Shown piece by piece: positions 34,050 through 43,741 of a stretch of 64,000 nucleotides of DNA. The notes beneath the pieces were generated by a model. It saw only the letters and a list, made by a program, of their open reading frames with translations. It did no database searches and had not been told where the DNA came from. The stretch lies in the NCBI RefSeq assembly GCF_036057275.1, contig NZ_CP107945.1, positions 2,542,001 to 2,606,000 of the forward strand, read 5' to 3'. Made by a program: the position numbers and the translations under genes. How positions within the stretch are numbered: position 1 is the first letter of the stretch; the number at the start of each line of letters is the position of its first letter. This stretch comes from Streptomyces sp. NBC_00390 (GTDB lineage: Bacteria > Actinomycetota > Actinomycetes > Streptomycetales > Streptomycetaceae).

Positions 34050-35402
34050 CTAGAACCCGCCGCCCCCGTCGAAGCCACCGCCGCCGCCCCAGTCACCGCC
34101 GCCGCCCCAGCCCCCTCCCCCGCCGAAGTCGGAGGAGTTGAAGTCGCCGCCGGAGTAGTCACCGCCCGAGTAGTCACCGAAGTCGCCGCCGCCGTACTCG
34201 GCGGCGTACGCCGGGGTAGAGAGCATGCTGCCGAGCACCGTGCCCGCCAGCAGGCCGGGCAGGAGGCCGCCGCCGAAGTAGCCGCCCGCCCACGGGCCGT
34301 ACGCCGGGCCCGCCTCCCAGTAGGGCCTGCGGCCGTAGTCCGTGTCGACGGTGCGGGCCATCGGGTCCTGGCCGGACTCGAGGCGCGCCGCGTCCGCCGC
34401 GCAGACGGGGACATCGCGGGCGGTGCCGGCGGCCGGGGACCAGGAGACGTCGGCGACCGAGGGTCCGTGGCGGGGGTCGAAGAAGCAGGGCGCGCGGCGC
34501 TCGGGCACCGGCCTGTCCTCGCGACGTGCGGCCAGCACCACCAGCGAGTGGCGGCCGTCCTCCAGTGCCTCGGTGACCGCGCGCACGTCGGAGGGGTGCT
34601 TGGCCGCGCCCATGCGCGATTTGGCCGTGTCGTAGGAATCCAGCGCCCGCTCGTAGTCGGCGCGCATCGTGTCGTCGGCGCCCTTCTCCGAGGGGTGGAA
34701 GTCGAGGCGGTCGAGTTCCTCGCCGAAGGCGGTGATGTCCTCGTCGACCACCACGCGGAGCTTCTCGAGTGCGGCCCGCTCCTCCTCGGACTTGCGGCGC
34801 CGCTTGCCGCGGACGACCACGAATGCGGTGGTGCCCCCGGCGGCGAGGACCGCTCCGAGGGTGATCAGGCCGGCGGCGCTCACTCCGCCGTCGACGCCCG
34901 GGCCGGTGTTCCAGGAGGCGGGGGCGCTGCCGCGGGTCTGCGGGAGCGCCTGGTCGACGAAGTTGTCGAGCTGGGTGGCCGCGTCCACCGGGCCGGTCGC
35001 CTTCACCGCGTCGGTGAGGTTGTCGACGGCCTGGCGTGACATGACGCTGCGGTCCGCTCCCGCGTCGAAGCCGTCGCCGAGCCGGATGGCGTACAGGCCG
35101 GTGATCCCGGTCTCGGTGCGGACGGTTCGCAGAATGCTGTCCGCCGGGAAGGCGGAGGTCTCGGGCAGCACGGCGACGAAGACCGGCTTGTCCGCGTCCT
35201 TGATCTTCTGGGCCAGGGCGTCGGCCTCGGCCGGGGACAGCTGGCCCGCGGCGCCCGGGTCCACGTAGACGGGGCCCTCCTTGAGCGCCTCGGCCACGGT
35301 CTCGGGACCGGTGGCCGCGGGCGCCCCCGGCGCCGCCCCGAGGGCGGCTGCCGAGAGCGCGAGCAGCAGACCGGACAGTGCAGTGAACAGCCTGGTCTTC
35401 AT
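34050..35402 (-). CDS. Secreted/membrane protein with glycine-rich C terminus
   Basis: A 450-aa protein. Signal peptide 1-30 (MKTRLFTALSGLLLALSAAA); an extracytoplasmic alpha/beta domain to about 160 with the pattern PVYVDPGAAGQLSPAEADAL, resembling TPM-type domains; one transmembrane helix about 177-200 followed by RGKRRRK; a cytosolic helical region with EELDRL; then a hydrophobic stretch about 375-395; and a Gly/Asp/Phe/Trp-rich tail of about 50 residues. The layout is like other streptomycete membrane proteins of unknown role. The ATG at 35402 precedes the signal peptide. Confidence 0.8.
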   Translation of the reverse strand: MKTRLFTALSGLLLALSAAALGAAPGAPAATGPETVAEALKEGPVYVDPGAAGQLSPAEADALAQKIKDADKPVFVAVLPETSAFPADSILRTVRTETGITGLYAIRLGDGFDAGADRSVMSRQAVDNLTDAVKATGPVDAATQLDNFVDQALPQTRGSAPASWNTGPGVDGGVSAAGLITLGAVLAAGGTTAFVVVRGKRRRKSEEERAALEKLRVVVDEDITAFGEELDRLDFHPSEKGADDTMRADYERALDSYDTAKSRMGAAKHPSDVRAVTEALEDGRHSLVVLAARREDRPVPERRAPCFFDPRHGPSVADVSWSPAAGTARDVPVCAADAARLESGQDPMARTVDTDYGRRPYWEAGPAYGPWAGGYFGGGLLPGLLAGTVLGSMLSTPAYAAEYGGGDFGDYSGGDYSGGDFNSSDFGGGGGWGGGGDWGGGGGFDGGGGF

Positions 35403-35457
35403 ATCATCGAAACTACCTGAAAGGGGTTGATTTCGGGCGTCTGTCGAGGTATGGGTT

Positions 35458-38400
35458 TCAGGCCGCCCGGTAGGCCTGGGTCAGCTTGGCGACCGCACCG
35501 GCCGGACGGCCCGCGAGCAGCAGACGGTCCGCGTCGGCGAAGGGCTTCGCCGACGCCTCGGTGAGATGACCGCCCACCCTCTGCTGGGTGATCAGCCTGG
35601 CCAGGGTGACCAGCTCCCTCGCCTCGGGGGACCTCGCCCGGCCGGTCGCCTCCAGGACCTTCGCCGCGATGCCGATCGCCTTGAGGGTGAGCTCGCCGCC
35701 GGCGGGTGTCTTCCGCAGCGTGGTCAGGCCCCAGCCGTAGGGGAACTGCGGATCGTACGACGCGTCACCGACGTTGATCGGCAGCTGGGCCTCGGACTTC
35801 GGCCAGGTGACCGGAAGCTGTCCGGTGAACGGGCGCCTGCCGTACAGGACGTCGGCGACCCCGTCGCCCTCGGTGCCCGGCAGCCAGGAGGCGACGAGCG
35901 CGTCGATGCCGCCGAGCCGGTCGCCGATGAGCTGAGGGCGGCCGGACACGACGAGCACCGCGCACTTCATCGCTGCGCACACCTTGTCGACGGCGGCCTT
36001 GTCCGCGGCACCGAGCTCCAGGTCGTGACCGTTGCCCACATCGCCGATGCCCTCGGCGTACGGTGTCTCGCCGACGACGATCACCCCCACGTCATGGCCG
36101 CCGGTCGCCGCGGATGCGTCCTTGGAGTAGGTGATCTCCCTGTCGGGGGCTGCCTTCCTCATGCCCTCGAGGATGGTGGTGCCGGTGGTGATCCTCCCGG
36201 AGGAGCCCTGCCAGCTGATGGTCCAGCCGCCGGCCTGATTGCCGAGGTCGTCGGCGTTGGATCCCGCGACGTACACCTTCTGCGACGGCTTCAGCGGCAG
36301 CACACCGCCGTCGTTCTTCAGCAGCACCTGGGACTTGGCCGCGGCCTCACGGGCCACCGCCCGGTGTCCGGGCGAGCCGATCTCCGCGAGGTGGGTGGTG
36401 TCGGCGTACGGCTTCTCGAACAGGCCCAGCGTGAACTTCTGGGTCAGGATGCGGGACACGGCGTCGTCGATACGGGCCTGGCCGATCCGCCCGGCGACCA
36501 CCTCGTCCTTGAGGGTCCTGGTGAAGTCCTGGTAGTTGGTCGGCACCATGATCATGTCGAGTCCGGCGTTGACCGAGGTGCGCACATCGCTGGGGTAGTC
36601 GCCGGGGATCTGGTCGATGGCCTGCCAGTCACTGATGACAAAGCCCTTGAAGCCCATGCGATCCTTCAGGACCCCGTTGATCATCTCGGCGTTGGCGTGC
36701 ATCTTCACCGGACCCCGGTCGTCGCCGAGGATGTCGAGCGAGGAGTAGGAGGGCATGACGGTGCCGGCACCGCGCTCGACGGCCTCGGCGAACGGCGTGA
36801 GGTGGACCGCCTCCAGCTCCTCCCGCGTGACCTTGGTGACGCCCTGGTCGATCGTGTACGAGCCGGTGGCCGACGAGCCGAACGCCGTGCCGCCGTCACC
36901 GACGAAGTGCTTGGCGCTGGTCAGCACCTTGTCGTTGCGGTCCAGGTCCTTGCCGGACGCCGGGCCCTGCATCCCCTTGATCACGGTCTCCATGGCGGTG
37001 ACCAGCGCCGGGTCCTCGCCGAAGGCCTCGTACGAGCGGCCCCAGCGCTCGTCGCGTGTCACACACAGGCAGGGCGCGAAGTCCCACGGGATGCCGGTGG
37101 CCCGGACTTCCTTGGCGGTGACCGCTCCGGCCCTCTCCGCGACCGCCGGATCGCGGGAGGCGCCGATGCCGATGTTGTGCGGCATGATCGTCGACCCGAC
37201 GACGTTGTTGTGCCCGTGCACCGCGTCCACGCCGTAGATCAGCGGGATCTGGAACCGGGTGGCCTGGGCGCGCAGTTGGTAGGCATCGACCATCCTGGCC
37301 CAGGCCTCGGGCGCGTTCGGCGTCGGCACCGAACCGCCGCCGGAGAGCAGCGAGCCGAGATCGTAGGAGGCGATGTCCCCCTGGGATTTGAGCGCGTTGC
37401 GCTCGGCCTGGGTCATCTGGCCCGCCTTCTCGGCGAGGGACATCCGCGCGAGCAGGTCGGCGACGCGCTTCTTCACCGGGAGCTTCGCGTCGAGGTACGG
37501 CAGCCCGTGCGCGTTCACGACGACCTGCGGGGACTCGGCAGGGGACTTGGCGCCGGTCACGGTGAGCTCGAGCGGGATCGTCTCGGCGGACTCGGCCGCG
37601 CCGTCCTTCCTGGTGGGGACCGCGACCGTACGGGTCTCGCCCGAGGTCGTGCCGGCCGGGAAGGTGAGCGTGCCGGAGACCGGCGTGTAGTCCGTACCGG
37701 CCTCGGCGCTGCCGCCCGCGGTGGTGTACGCGACGGTGACGGGCTCGTCGATCGGTCCGGAACCGGTGGTGGCCACGGAGATCTTCACCTGGGCGGTGCC
37801 GCCCTCGGCGACCGGGTGGACGGCCGCGTCGGTGACCACTTTGGCGCTGAGGACCGGGTCGGCCTTGCCGTACAGCTCGACGCCGTCGAGGGCGAACGAG
37901 CCGGGGGCGCCCGTCGGCAGGGTGAGGGCGTACCCCCACGTCTCGTTCAGGCCGAGAACCTGGTCGATGCCGCCGACGGGCTGGTAGTCGGCGCGGTAGA
38001 CGAAGTCCATGAAGGGGAGCTCGACAAGGTGCCAGCCCTCCCAGTCGTCGGTGAAGGACGTCGTCCACAGCTCGGACGCCTCGCCGTTGGCGCCGCCGTC
38101 CTTGATCTCGAAGTGGATGCGTTTGCCCGAACCGGGCGGCAGGGGCGCGGTGTTCTGGCCGTACCACCAGAAGCGGACGCCCTTGCGGCCGGTCCAGTCG
38201 TGGGCCGGCTTGTCGAAGGCGAAGTCGTGGGTGAGTCCGCCCCAGCCGCTGATGTCGTAGCTGCCTTCGAGGACCTTGCTGCCCTCGGGGGCGTCGGCGC
38301 GCTCCTTGAGCTCCAGCTTCGGCTGGTCGTCGGCGTCGCTGCCCCAGGTGAAGATGCCTTCGGCCGGCGGGTTCGCGAAGGGGATCTCGCCCTCGAACCG

Positions 38401-38544
38401 GTCGACGGGCACGGGCGCCGGGTCGTCGGCCGCGGCGGCGCTCGGCAGGGCGGCGGCCAGGAGGCTGCCGAGTACCGCCGTCGCCGCCATCACCGCCGTT
38501 CCCGTCCTCGACCGGGCTCTGAATCGTGGTCGTGTTCGTGGCAT
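35458..38544 (-). CDS. Secreted GH3 beta-glucosidase with CBM and Calx-beta modules
   Basis: A 1028-aa exo-glucosidase. Signal peptide 1-40; a carbohydrate-binding beta-sandwich about 45-220 (CBM11-like, with GLTHDFAFDKPAHDWTG and VRFWWYGQN); a Calx-beta domain about 230-335 (GTDYTPVSGTLTFPAG); GH3 N-terminal barrel about 365-700; GH3 C-terminal domain about 745-960. The nucleophile is D639 in VISDWQ. It resembles ExoP-type 1,3/1,4-beta-glucan exohydrolases. It is downstream of a lacI-type gene on the same strand, and with the GH30 gene forms a glucan-use locus. Confidence 0.93.
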   Translation of the reverse strand: MPRTRPRFRARSRTGTAVMAATAVLGSLLAAALPSAAAADDPAPVPVDRFEGEIPFANPPAEGIFTWGSDADDQPKLELKERADAPEGSKVLEGSYDISGWGGLTHDFAFDKPAHDWTGRKGVRFWWYGQNTAPLPPGSGKRIHFEIKDGGANGEASELWTTSFTDDWEGWHLVELPFMDFVYRADYQPVGGIDQVLGLNETWGYALTLPTGAPGSFALDGVELYGKADPVLSAKVVTDAAVHPVAEGGTAQVKISVATTGSGPIDEPVTVAYTTAGGSAEAGTDYTPVSGTLTFPAGTTSGETRTVAVPTRKDGAAESAETIPLELTVTGAKSPAESPQVVVNAHGLPYLDAKLPVKKRVADLLARMSLAEKAGQMTQAERNALKSQGDIASYDLGSLLSGGGSVPTPNAPEAWARMVDAYQLRAQATRFQIPLIYGVDAVHGHNNVVGSTIMPHNIGIGASRDPAVAERAGAVTAKEVRATGIPWDFAPCLCVTRDERWGRSYEAFGEDPALVTAMETVIKGMQGPASGKDLDRNDKVLTSAKHFVGDGGTAFGSSATGSYTIDQGVTKVTREELEAVHLTPFAEAVERGAGTVMPSYSSLDILGDDRGPVKMHANAEMINGVLKDRMGFKGFVISDWQAIDQIPGDYPSDVRTSVNAGLDMIMVPTNYQDFTRTLKDEVVAGRIGQARIDDAVSRILTQKFTLGLFEKPYADTTHLAEIGSPGHRAVAREAAAKSQVLLKNDGGVLPLKPSQKVYVAGSNADDLGNQAGGWTISWQGSSGRITTGTTILEGMRKAAPDREITYSKDASAATGGHDVGVIVVGETPYAEGIGDVGNGHDLELGAADKAAVDKVCAAMKCAVLVVSGRPQLIGDRLGGIDALVASWLPGTEGDGVADVLYGRRPFTGQLPVTWPKSEAQLPINVGDASYDPQFPYGWGLTTLRKTPAGGELTLKAIGIAAKVLEATGRARSPEARELVTLARLITQQRVGGHLTEASAKPFADADRLLLAGRPAGAVAKLTQAYRAA

Positions 38545-38634
38545 GACGGCTCCTTCGGTGGTCGACGGCGTGCGGGAGCGGGCGGTGTGCCGAGGCGGCG
38601 AGACGCCTGGCCGTAGAGCAGTGCTGGGTGGTGG

Positions 38635-39621
38635 TCAGCGGGTGGGCGCGGAGCCCCGGACGACGAGCTCGGTCGGCAGCACGACCGGCTCGGCCGGGAC
38701 CGGCCCGCCGGAGAGCCGGGAGAGCAGCAGACCTGCCGCCGTCTCCCCCATCCGGCGCATGGGCTGGCGCACGGTGGTCAGCGGGGGCTCGGTGTGCCGG
38801 GCCATGGGGATGTCGTCGAAACCGACGACGGCGATGTCGTCCGGGACGGTGCGGCCGGCGTCGCGCAGGGCCCGCAGGGCACCTGCGGCGCTGAGGTCGT
38901 TGTGCGCGAACACCGAGTCGAAGACCGTGCCTCGGGCGAGATGGCGTTCGATCGCGAGGCGACCGGAGATCTCGGTGAAGTCGCCATCGGCGATCCGGCC
39001 GGCGGGCGTCGGCATGACGTCGACGAAGCCCTCCAGCCGGTCGCGTACGCAGCCGAAGTGACGGCGGCCGGTGATGACGAGGGGCCGGGTGCGGCCGGCC
39101 GTCAGGAGGTGCCGGGCGGCGGCCGCACCGCCCTCGCGGTTGGTGGTGGCCACGGACGGGAATTCGGGGTGGTGGCCGCGGTCGTCGATCAGGACGACGG
39201 GCAGCCCGCGGCGGTGCATGGCGGTGATGGTGTCGAGGGTGTTCTCCGGTTCGACGACGAGCAGTCCGTCGAAGGCCCGGGCGGAGACCTGGCTGGTGAA
39301 GTGGTCCACGGACTCGGCGCCGCGGTTGCAGGTGAACAGCAGCAGTCCGTAGCCGGCCGCCTCGACCGTGTCGACGACGCCCTGGAGGACCTCGCCCATC
39401 CACGGCCAGGTGAGCGGAGGCGTCAGCATGCCGATCGTACGGCTGCTGCCGCGGGCCAGGCCGACGGCGCCGGAGCTGGGCACATAGCCGAGGGAAGCGA
39501 TCACTTCACGAACACGGGCTGCGGTGTGGGAGTCCACATCCGCCCTGGTGTTGAGGACCCGGGAGACCGTGGTCTTGCTGACCCCCGCCTCACGTGCGAC
39601 GTCGGCGATCGTGACACGCAT
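38635..39621 (-). CDS. LacI-family transcriptional regulator
   Basis: A 328-aa LacI/GalR protein: helix-turn-helix and hinge at residues 1-58 (MRVTIADVAREAGVSKTTVS) and a periplasmic-binding-like sugar domain with the C-terminal VVGFDDIPMARHTEPPLTTV signature. It lies 90 bp upstream of the GH3 gene and is divergent from the GH30 gene, so it probably represses both until a glucan-derived sugar binds. A double palindrome (39649-39670) precedes its start. Confidence 0.94.
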   Translation of the reverse strand: MRVTIADVAREAGVSKTTVSRVLNTRADVDSHTAARVREVIASLGYVPSSGAVGLARGSSRTIGMLTPPLTWPWMGEVLQGVVDTVEAAGYGLLLFTCNRGAESVDHFTSQVSARAFDGLLVVEPENTLDTITAMHRRGLPVVLIDDRGHHPEFPSVATTNREGGAAAARHLLTAGRTRPLVITGRRHFGCVRDRLEGFVDVMPTPAGRIADGDFTEISGRLAIERHLARGTVFDSVFAHNDLSAAGALRALRDAGRTVPDDIAVVGFDDIPMARHTEPPLTTVRQPMRRMGETAAGLLLSRLSGGPVPAEPVVLPTELVVRGSAPTR

Positions 39622-39648
39622 CGAAGGGGCCTCCGTCTCGAGGTGGAA

Positions 39649-39670
39649 CCGGTACCGGAACCGGTACCGG
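39649..39670. promoter_or_regulatory. Double CCGGTACCGG palindrome, candidate LacI operator
   Basis: The 10-bp palindrome CCGGTACCGG occurs at 39649-39658 and again at 39661-39670, that is AACCGGTACCGG in direct repeat with a 12-bp period. It begins 28 bp upstream of the lacI-type start and 195 bp before the GH30 start. A CG-containing symmetric operator is typical for LacI proteins. Confidence 0.7.
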
Positions 39671-39865
39671 TGGTGCGCGGCGAGTCAATCGGCAGCGAGT
39701 CCTGTCGTCAAGACTTCACACCGAGATCGGCCGAATCCCAATTTTCATGCCGTTGAAGGGCGTTGTTCGTTCAGATCCTGAATACGCAAACCCTTGACGG
39801 ACGTTCAGATCGGCAGTTCACTCACGCTTCGTCCCCCACACCTCTGCCGAGAAGGGCTTCAGCCC

Positions 39866-41740
39866 ATGGCACGACGACCGATGAGAACGCTCCGCATCCT
39901 GCTCGCGGGAGCGCTGGCCGCGGCCGGACTGACCGGCCTGTCGGCCGGCACCGCGCAGGCCGCGGGCGAACAGGTGAACATCTGGCTGACCACGACCGAC
40001 GACAGCGGCGGCCGCCATGTCACCCGCGGTCTGCAGCAGCAGACACCCGTCACCTTCCAGTCCGGCAACGGAGGTGGCGGCACGAACATCACCGTCGACG
40101 AGAACACCCGCTACCAGACCTTCACCGGCGGCGGCGCATCCTTCACGGACACTGCCGCCTGGCTGGTGAAGGGCAGCGGCGCACTGTCCCGGGCGACCCG
40201 TGACGCGACGATGAAGAAGCTGTTCTCGCCCACCGACGGCATCGGTCTCTCCTTCGTCCGCAATCCGATGGGCGGCTCGGACCTGGCCCGCTTCGGCTAC
40301 ACGTACGACGACATGCCGGCCGGCCGGACCGACCCGACGCTGTCACGATTCTCGATCGCCCACGATCTTCAGGACGTCCTGCCGCTGACCAAGCAGGCCG
40401 AGCAGCTCAACCCCGCGCTCACCGTCGTGGCGTCGCCGTGGACGGCGCCCGCCTGGATGAAGGACAGCGGGCAGCTGGGCGGCGGCTGGCTGAAGGCCGA
40501 GAACTACGGCGTGTACGCCTCCTACTTCGTGAAGTACCTCCAGGCGTGGCGCGACCAGGGTGTTCCGGTCGACTACGTCACGGCACAGAACGAGCCGACG
40601 TGCTGCGGCGGTTACCCCTCCATGAGCTGGAACGCCTCGGGGCTCGCCTATTTCACCAGGAGCGAGCTGCTGCCGAAGCTCCAGTCCGCCGGCCTGACCA
40701 CCAAGGTGCTGGCGCACGACTGGAACTGGGACACGTACGACGCGTACGCAGCCGAGACGGTGAACGACGCGGCGGTGCGCAGCCACCCGAACTTCGGCGG
40801 CATCGCCTGGCACGGTTACGGCGGGAACGTCTCCAAGCAGACCGACGTGCACAACCGGTACCCGCAGCTGGACGCCTTCCAGACCGAGCACTCGGGCGGC
40901 ACCTGGATCGCGAACCAGCAGCGCGAGGACATGACGAACATCATCGACTACACCCGTAACTGGGCGAAGTCGGTGACGAAGTGGTCCCTCGCCGTCGACC
41001 AGAACCGCGGCCCGCACAACGGCGGCTGCGGGGTCTGCGACGGCCTGATCACCGTGCACAACGGCGACGCACGGCACGGCCAGGTCGACTACACGATCGA
41101 GTACTACACGATGGGCCACCTCACGAAGTTCGTGAAGCCCGGAGCCCACCGGATCGCCTCCACGGGCAGCTCGGCCGTCCCGAACGTGGCATGGCGCAAC
41201 CCGGACGGCTCCAAGGCGCTGATCGCCTACAACGACTCGTCCGACGCGCAGACGATGACGGTCAACTGGGGCGGCCGGCGGTACACGTACGCGCTGCCCG
41301 GAAGGACGTCCGCGACCTTCACCTGGTCCGGTGCCCAGTCCGGCGGCGGTTCGGAGCAGTCCGGCGCCCTGGTGGGTCTGGCAGGCAAGTGCCTGGACGT
41401 CGCGGGCGGCGCCGACGCGGACGGCACCGCGGTCCAGCTCTGGGACTGCAACGGCTCCGCGGCCCAGCGCTGGACGATCCGCTCCGACGGCTCGGTCCGG
41501 GCGCTCGGCAAGTGCCTGGACGTGACCTCGGGGTCGACCGCGAACGGCGCCAAGGTGCAGTTGTACGGCTGCAACGACTCCGGCGCCCAGCAGTGGCGGC
41601 ACGAATCGGGCAGCGGCGACCTGGTGAACGTCTCGGCGGACAGGTGCCTGGACGTCACGGACAACTCGTCGGTGAACGGGGCGCGTGCGCAGATCTGGTC
41701 CTGCACGGGGGCGGTCAACCAGAAATGGCGCCTTCAGTAG
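39866..41740 (+). CDS. Secreted GH30 glycosidase with ricin-type CBM13
   Basis: A 624-aa enzyme. Signal peptide 1-32 (ending GTAQA); GH30 barrel and side beta-domain about 45-495; ricin-type beta-trefoil CBM13 about 500-624 with three Q-W-like repeats (AAQRWTI, AQQWRHE, NQKWRLQ). Catalytic glutamates are E243 (TAQNEP, acid/base) and E341 (FQTEHSGG, nucleophile). The family includes glucosylceramidases, endo-1,6-beta-glucanases and xylanases; NVAWRNPDGSKALIAYN is typical of the beta-1,6-glucanase/glucosidase branch. Substrate is inferred only. Confidence 0.93.
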   Translation: MARRPMRTLRILLAGALAAAGLTGLSAGTAQAAGEQVNIWLTTTDDSGGRHVTRGLQQQTPVTFQSGNGGGGTNITVDENTRYQTFTGGGASFTDTAAWLVKGSGALSRATRDATMKKLFSPTDGIGLSFVRNPMGGSDLARFGYTYDDMPAGRTDPTLSRFSIAHDLQDVLPLTKQAEQLNPALTVVASPWTAPAWMKDSGQLGGGWLKAENYGVYASYFVKYLQAWRDQGVPVDYVTAQNEPTCCGGYPSMSWNASGLAYFTRSELLPKLQSAGLTTKVLAHDWNWDTYDAYAAETVNDAAVRSHPNFGGIAWHGYGGNVSKQTDVHNRYPQLDAFQTEHSGGTWIANQQREDMTNIIDYTRNWAKSVTKWSLAVDQNRGPHNGGCGVCDGLITVHNGDARHGQVDYTIEYYTMGHLTKFVKPGAHRIASTGSSAVPNVAWRNPDGSKALIAYNDSSDAQTMTVNWGGRRYTYALPGRTSATFTWSGAQSGGGSEQSGALVGLAGKCLDVAGGADADGTAVQLWDCNGSAAQRWTIRSDGSVRALGKCLDVTSGSTANGAKVQLYGCNDSGAQQWRHESGSGDLVNVSADRCLDVTDNSSVNGARAQIWSCTGAVNQKWRLQ

Positions 41741-41765
41741 CCGGACGGCCTCCTGGCCCGCCTTG

Positions 41766-41796
41766 TGTACTCCACCCCGAGAAGGGGTGGAGTACA
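41766..41796. terminator. Bidirectional terminator after GH30 gene
   Basis: A 13-bp perfect stem (TGTACTCCACCCC and complement) 26 bp after the GH30 stop. It may also end the cimA transcript coming from the other side. Confidence 0.9.
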
Positions 41797-41912
41797 TGTT
41801 CATGCACCTCTCGATTCCGGACCGGGGGATCGGCCCGGCGGGCCTGCGCGGCCGTGTCGGCCGACCTACCGATCAGCCGTGTCGACAAGCCGCGGACCCA
41901 TGCGTCTCGTCC

Positions 41913-42025
41913 GTCGGCTCGACCAGTCCGTCGGCTCGACCAGTCCGTCGGCTCGACCAGTCCGTCGGCTCGACCAGTCCGTCGGCTCGACCAGTCCGTC
42001 GGCTCGACTAGTCCGTCGGCTCGAC
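41913..42025. repeat. 17-bp tandem repeat across the cimA stop codon
   Basis: The unit GTCGGCTCGACCAGTCC is repeated six times from 41913 to 42014, followed by an 11-bp partial unit. All units are identical except the sixth, in which GACCAG is GACTAG; on the minus strand this single change makes the TAG stop of cimA, where the other copies read TGG. Confidence 0.95.
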
Positions 42026-43639
42026 GCCGGCGCGCAGCAGGCCGTAGGTGTACGCGTCCTCGAGGGCTTGCCAGGAGGCGGCGATCACGTTCTCCGCGAC
42101 GCCGACCGTGGACCATTCGCCACTGCCGTCGCCCGTGGTGATCAGGACGCGGGTCGTGGACTCGCTGCCGTGGCGGCCTTCGAGGATACGGACCTTGTAG
42201 TCGACCAGCTCCAGCTTGGCGAGCTGGGGGTAGAAACGCTCCAGGCCCACCCGCATCGCGCGGTCCAGCGCGTTGACCGGGCCGTTGCCCTCCGCGGTGG
42301 CGACGATGCGCTCGCCCTTGACCCACAGCTTCACCGTGGCCTCGTTGGCGTGCGTGCCGTCCGGGCGGTCCTCGACGATCGCGCGCCAGGACTCGGTGCG
42401 GAAGTAGCGGCGGGGCCGTCCCTCGGCCTCCTCGCGCAGCAGCAGCTCGAACGACGCGTCGGCGGCCTCGTACGTGTAGCCCCTGAGCTCGCGCTCCTTG
42501 ACACGCTCGACGACCCGGCCGACCAGCTCTCGATCGCCGCCCAGGTCGATGCCGAGCTCCTTGCCCTTGAGCTCGATGGACGCGCGCCCGGCCATGTCGG
42601 AGACGAGCATCCGCATGGTGTTGCCGACCTGCTCGGGGTCGATGTGCTGATAGAGGTCGGGGTCGACCTTGATCGCGGACGCGTGCAGTCCGGCCTTGTG
42701 GGCGAAGGCGGAAACTCCCACGTACGGCTGATGCGTGGAGGGCGTGAGGTTGACGACCTCGGCGATCGCGTGCGAGATCCGGGTCATCTCCTGCAGGGAG
42801 CCCTCCGGCAGGACCTTCCTGCCGTACTTGAGCTCGAGCGCGGCGACGACCGGGAAGAGGTTGGCGTTGCCGACCCGCTCGCCGTAGCCGTTGGCGGTGC
42901 ACTGGACGTGGGTGGCGCCCGCGTCGACGGCCGCGAGCGTGTTGGCAACGGCACAGCCCGTGTCGTCCTGGGCATGGATGCCCAGGCGCGCTCCGGTGTC
43001 GGCCAGGACCGTGGAGACGACGGCCTGGACCTGGGCGGGCAGCATGCCGCCGTTGGTGTCGCAGAGGATGACGACCTCGGCTCCGGCCTCGGCCGCGGCA
43101 CGGACGACGGCTTTGGCGTATTCGGGGTTGGCGCGGTAGCCGTCGAAGAAGTGCTCGCAGTCGACGAACACCCGGCGGCCCTGTTCGCACAGGTGGGAGA
43201 CGGTGTCACGGACCATCTCCAGGTTCTCTTCCAGCGTCGTGCGCAGGGCGAGCTCGACATGCCGGTCGTGCGACTTGGCGACCAGCGTGATCACCGGGGC
43301 GCCCGCGTCGAGGAGTGCTTTGACCTGCGGATCCTCGGCGGCCCTGGCACCGGGCCGACGGGTGGCGCCGAACGCGACGAGCTGTGCGTTCCGGAAGGTG
43401 ATCTCCTGCTGGGCGCGGGCGAAGAATTCCGTGTCCCTGGGGTTGGCGCCCGGCCAGCCGCCCTCGATGAAGCCCACGCCGAACTCGTCCAGGTGCCGGG
43501 CGATCGTCAGCTTGTCCGCGACCGTGAGGTTGATGCCCTCGCGCTGTGCACCGTCACGCAGCGTCGTGTCGAAGACATGGAAGCTGTCATCGACACGAGA
43601 ACCGCCGCCGGTCTGCGTGTCCGTGGCCTTGGTGGTCAT
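42008..43639 (-). CDS. cimA: (R)-citramalate synthase
   Basis: A 543-aa member of the HMGL/DRE-TIM family that condenses acetyl-CoA with pyruvate (citramalate, isoleucine route). Motifs: DTTLRDGAQREG near residue 24, HAQDDTGCAVANTLAA, HVQCTANGYGERVGNANL, and a C-terminal LeuA-type allosteric domain. The length and sequence match the long CimA-type rather than 2-isopropylmalate synthase, but a LeuA-like side activity cannot be excluded. The ATG at 43639 starts MTTKATDTQ. A 5' leader with terminator (43742-43767) suggests attenuation. The stop codon is inside a tandem repeat. Confidence 0.92.
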   Translation of the reverse strand: MTTKATDTQTGGGSRVDDSFHVFDTTLRDGAQREGINLTVADKLTIARHLDEFGVGFIEGGWPGANPRDTEFFARAQQEITFRNAQLVAFGATRRPGARAAEDPQVKALLDAGAPVITLVAKSHDRHVELALRTTLEENLEMVRDTVSHLCEQGRRVFVDCEHFFDGYRANPEYAKAVVRAAAEAGAEVVILCDTNGGMLPAQVQAVVSTVLADTGARLGIHAQDDTGCAVANTLAAVDAGATHVQCTANGYGERVGNANLFPVVAALELKYGRKVLPEGSLQEMTRISHAIAEVVNLTPSTHQPYVGVSAFAHKAGLHASAIKVDPDLYQHIDPEQVGNTMRMLVSDMAGRASIELKGKELGIDLGGDRELVGRVVERVKERELRGYTYEAADASFELLLREEAEGRPRRYFRTESWRAIVEDRPDGTHANEATVKLWVKGERIVATAEGNGPVNALDRAMRVGLERFYPQLAKLELVDYKVRILEGRHGSESTTRVLITTGDGSGEWSTVGVAENVIAASWQALEDAYTYGLLRAGVEPTD

Positions 43640-43741
43640 GGCTGTCTTGACTCCTGTCGGATGAGTGGCTCCGGAAGTTCTGGCTCCACTTGCCCCCATC
43701 TTCGCGCGGTTCGCCTGTGGCCTGGGTCGGGCCGTAAAACG

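Noticed and set aside
41913..42025. Tandem array as a CRISPR or attachment site
   Set aside because: Units are 17 bp, directly adjacent with no spacers, no cas genes are present, and the array overlaps the end of a normal metabolic gene.
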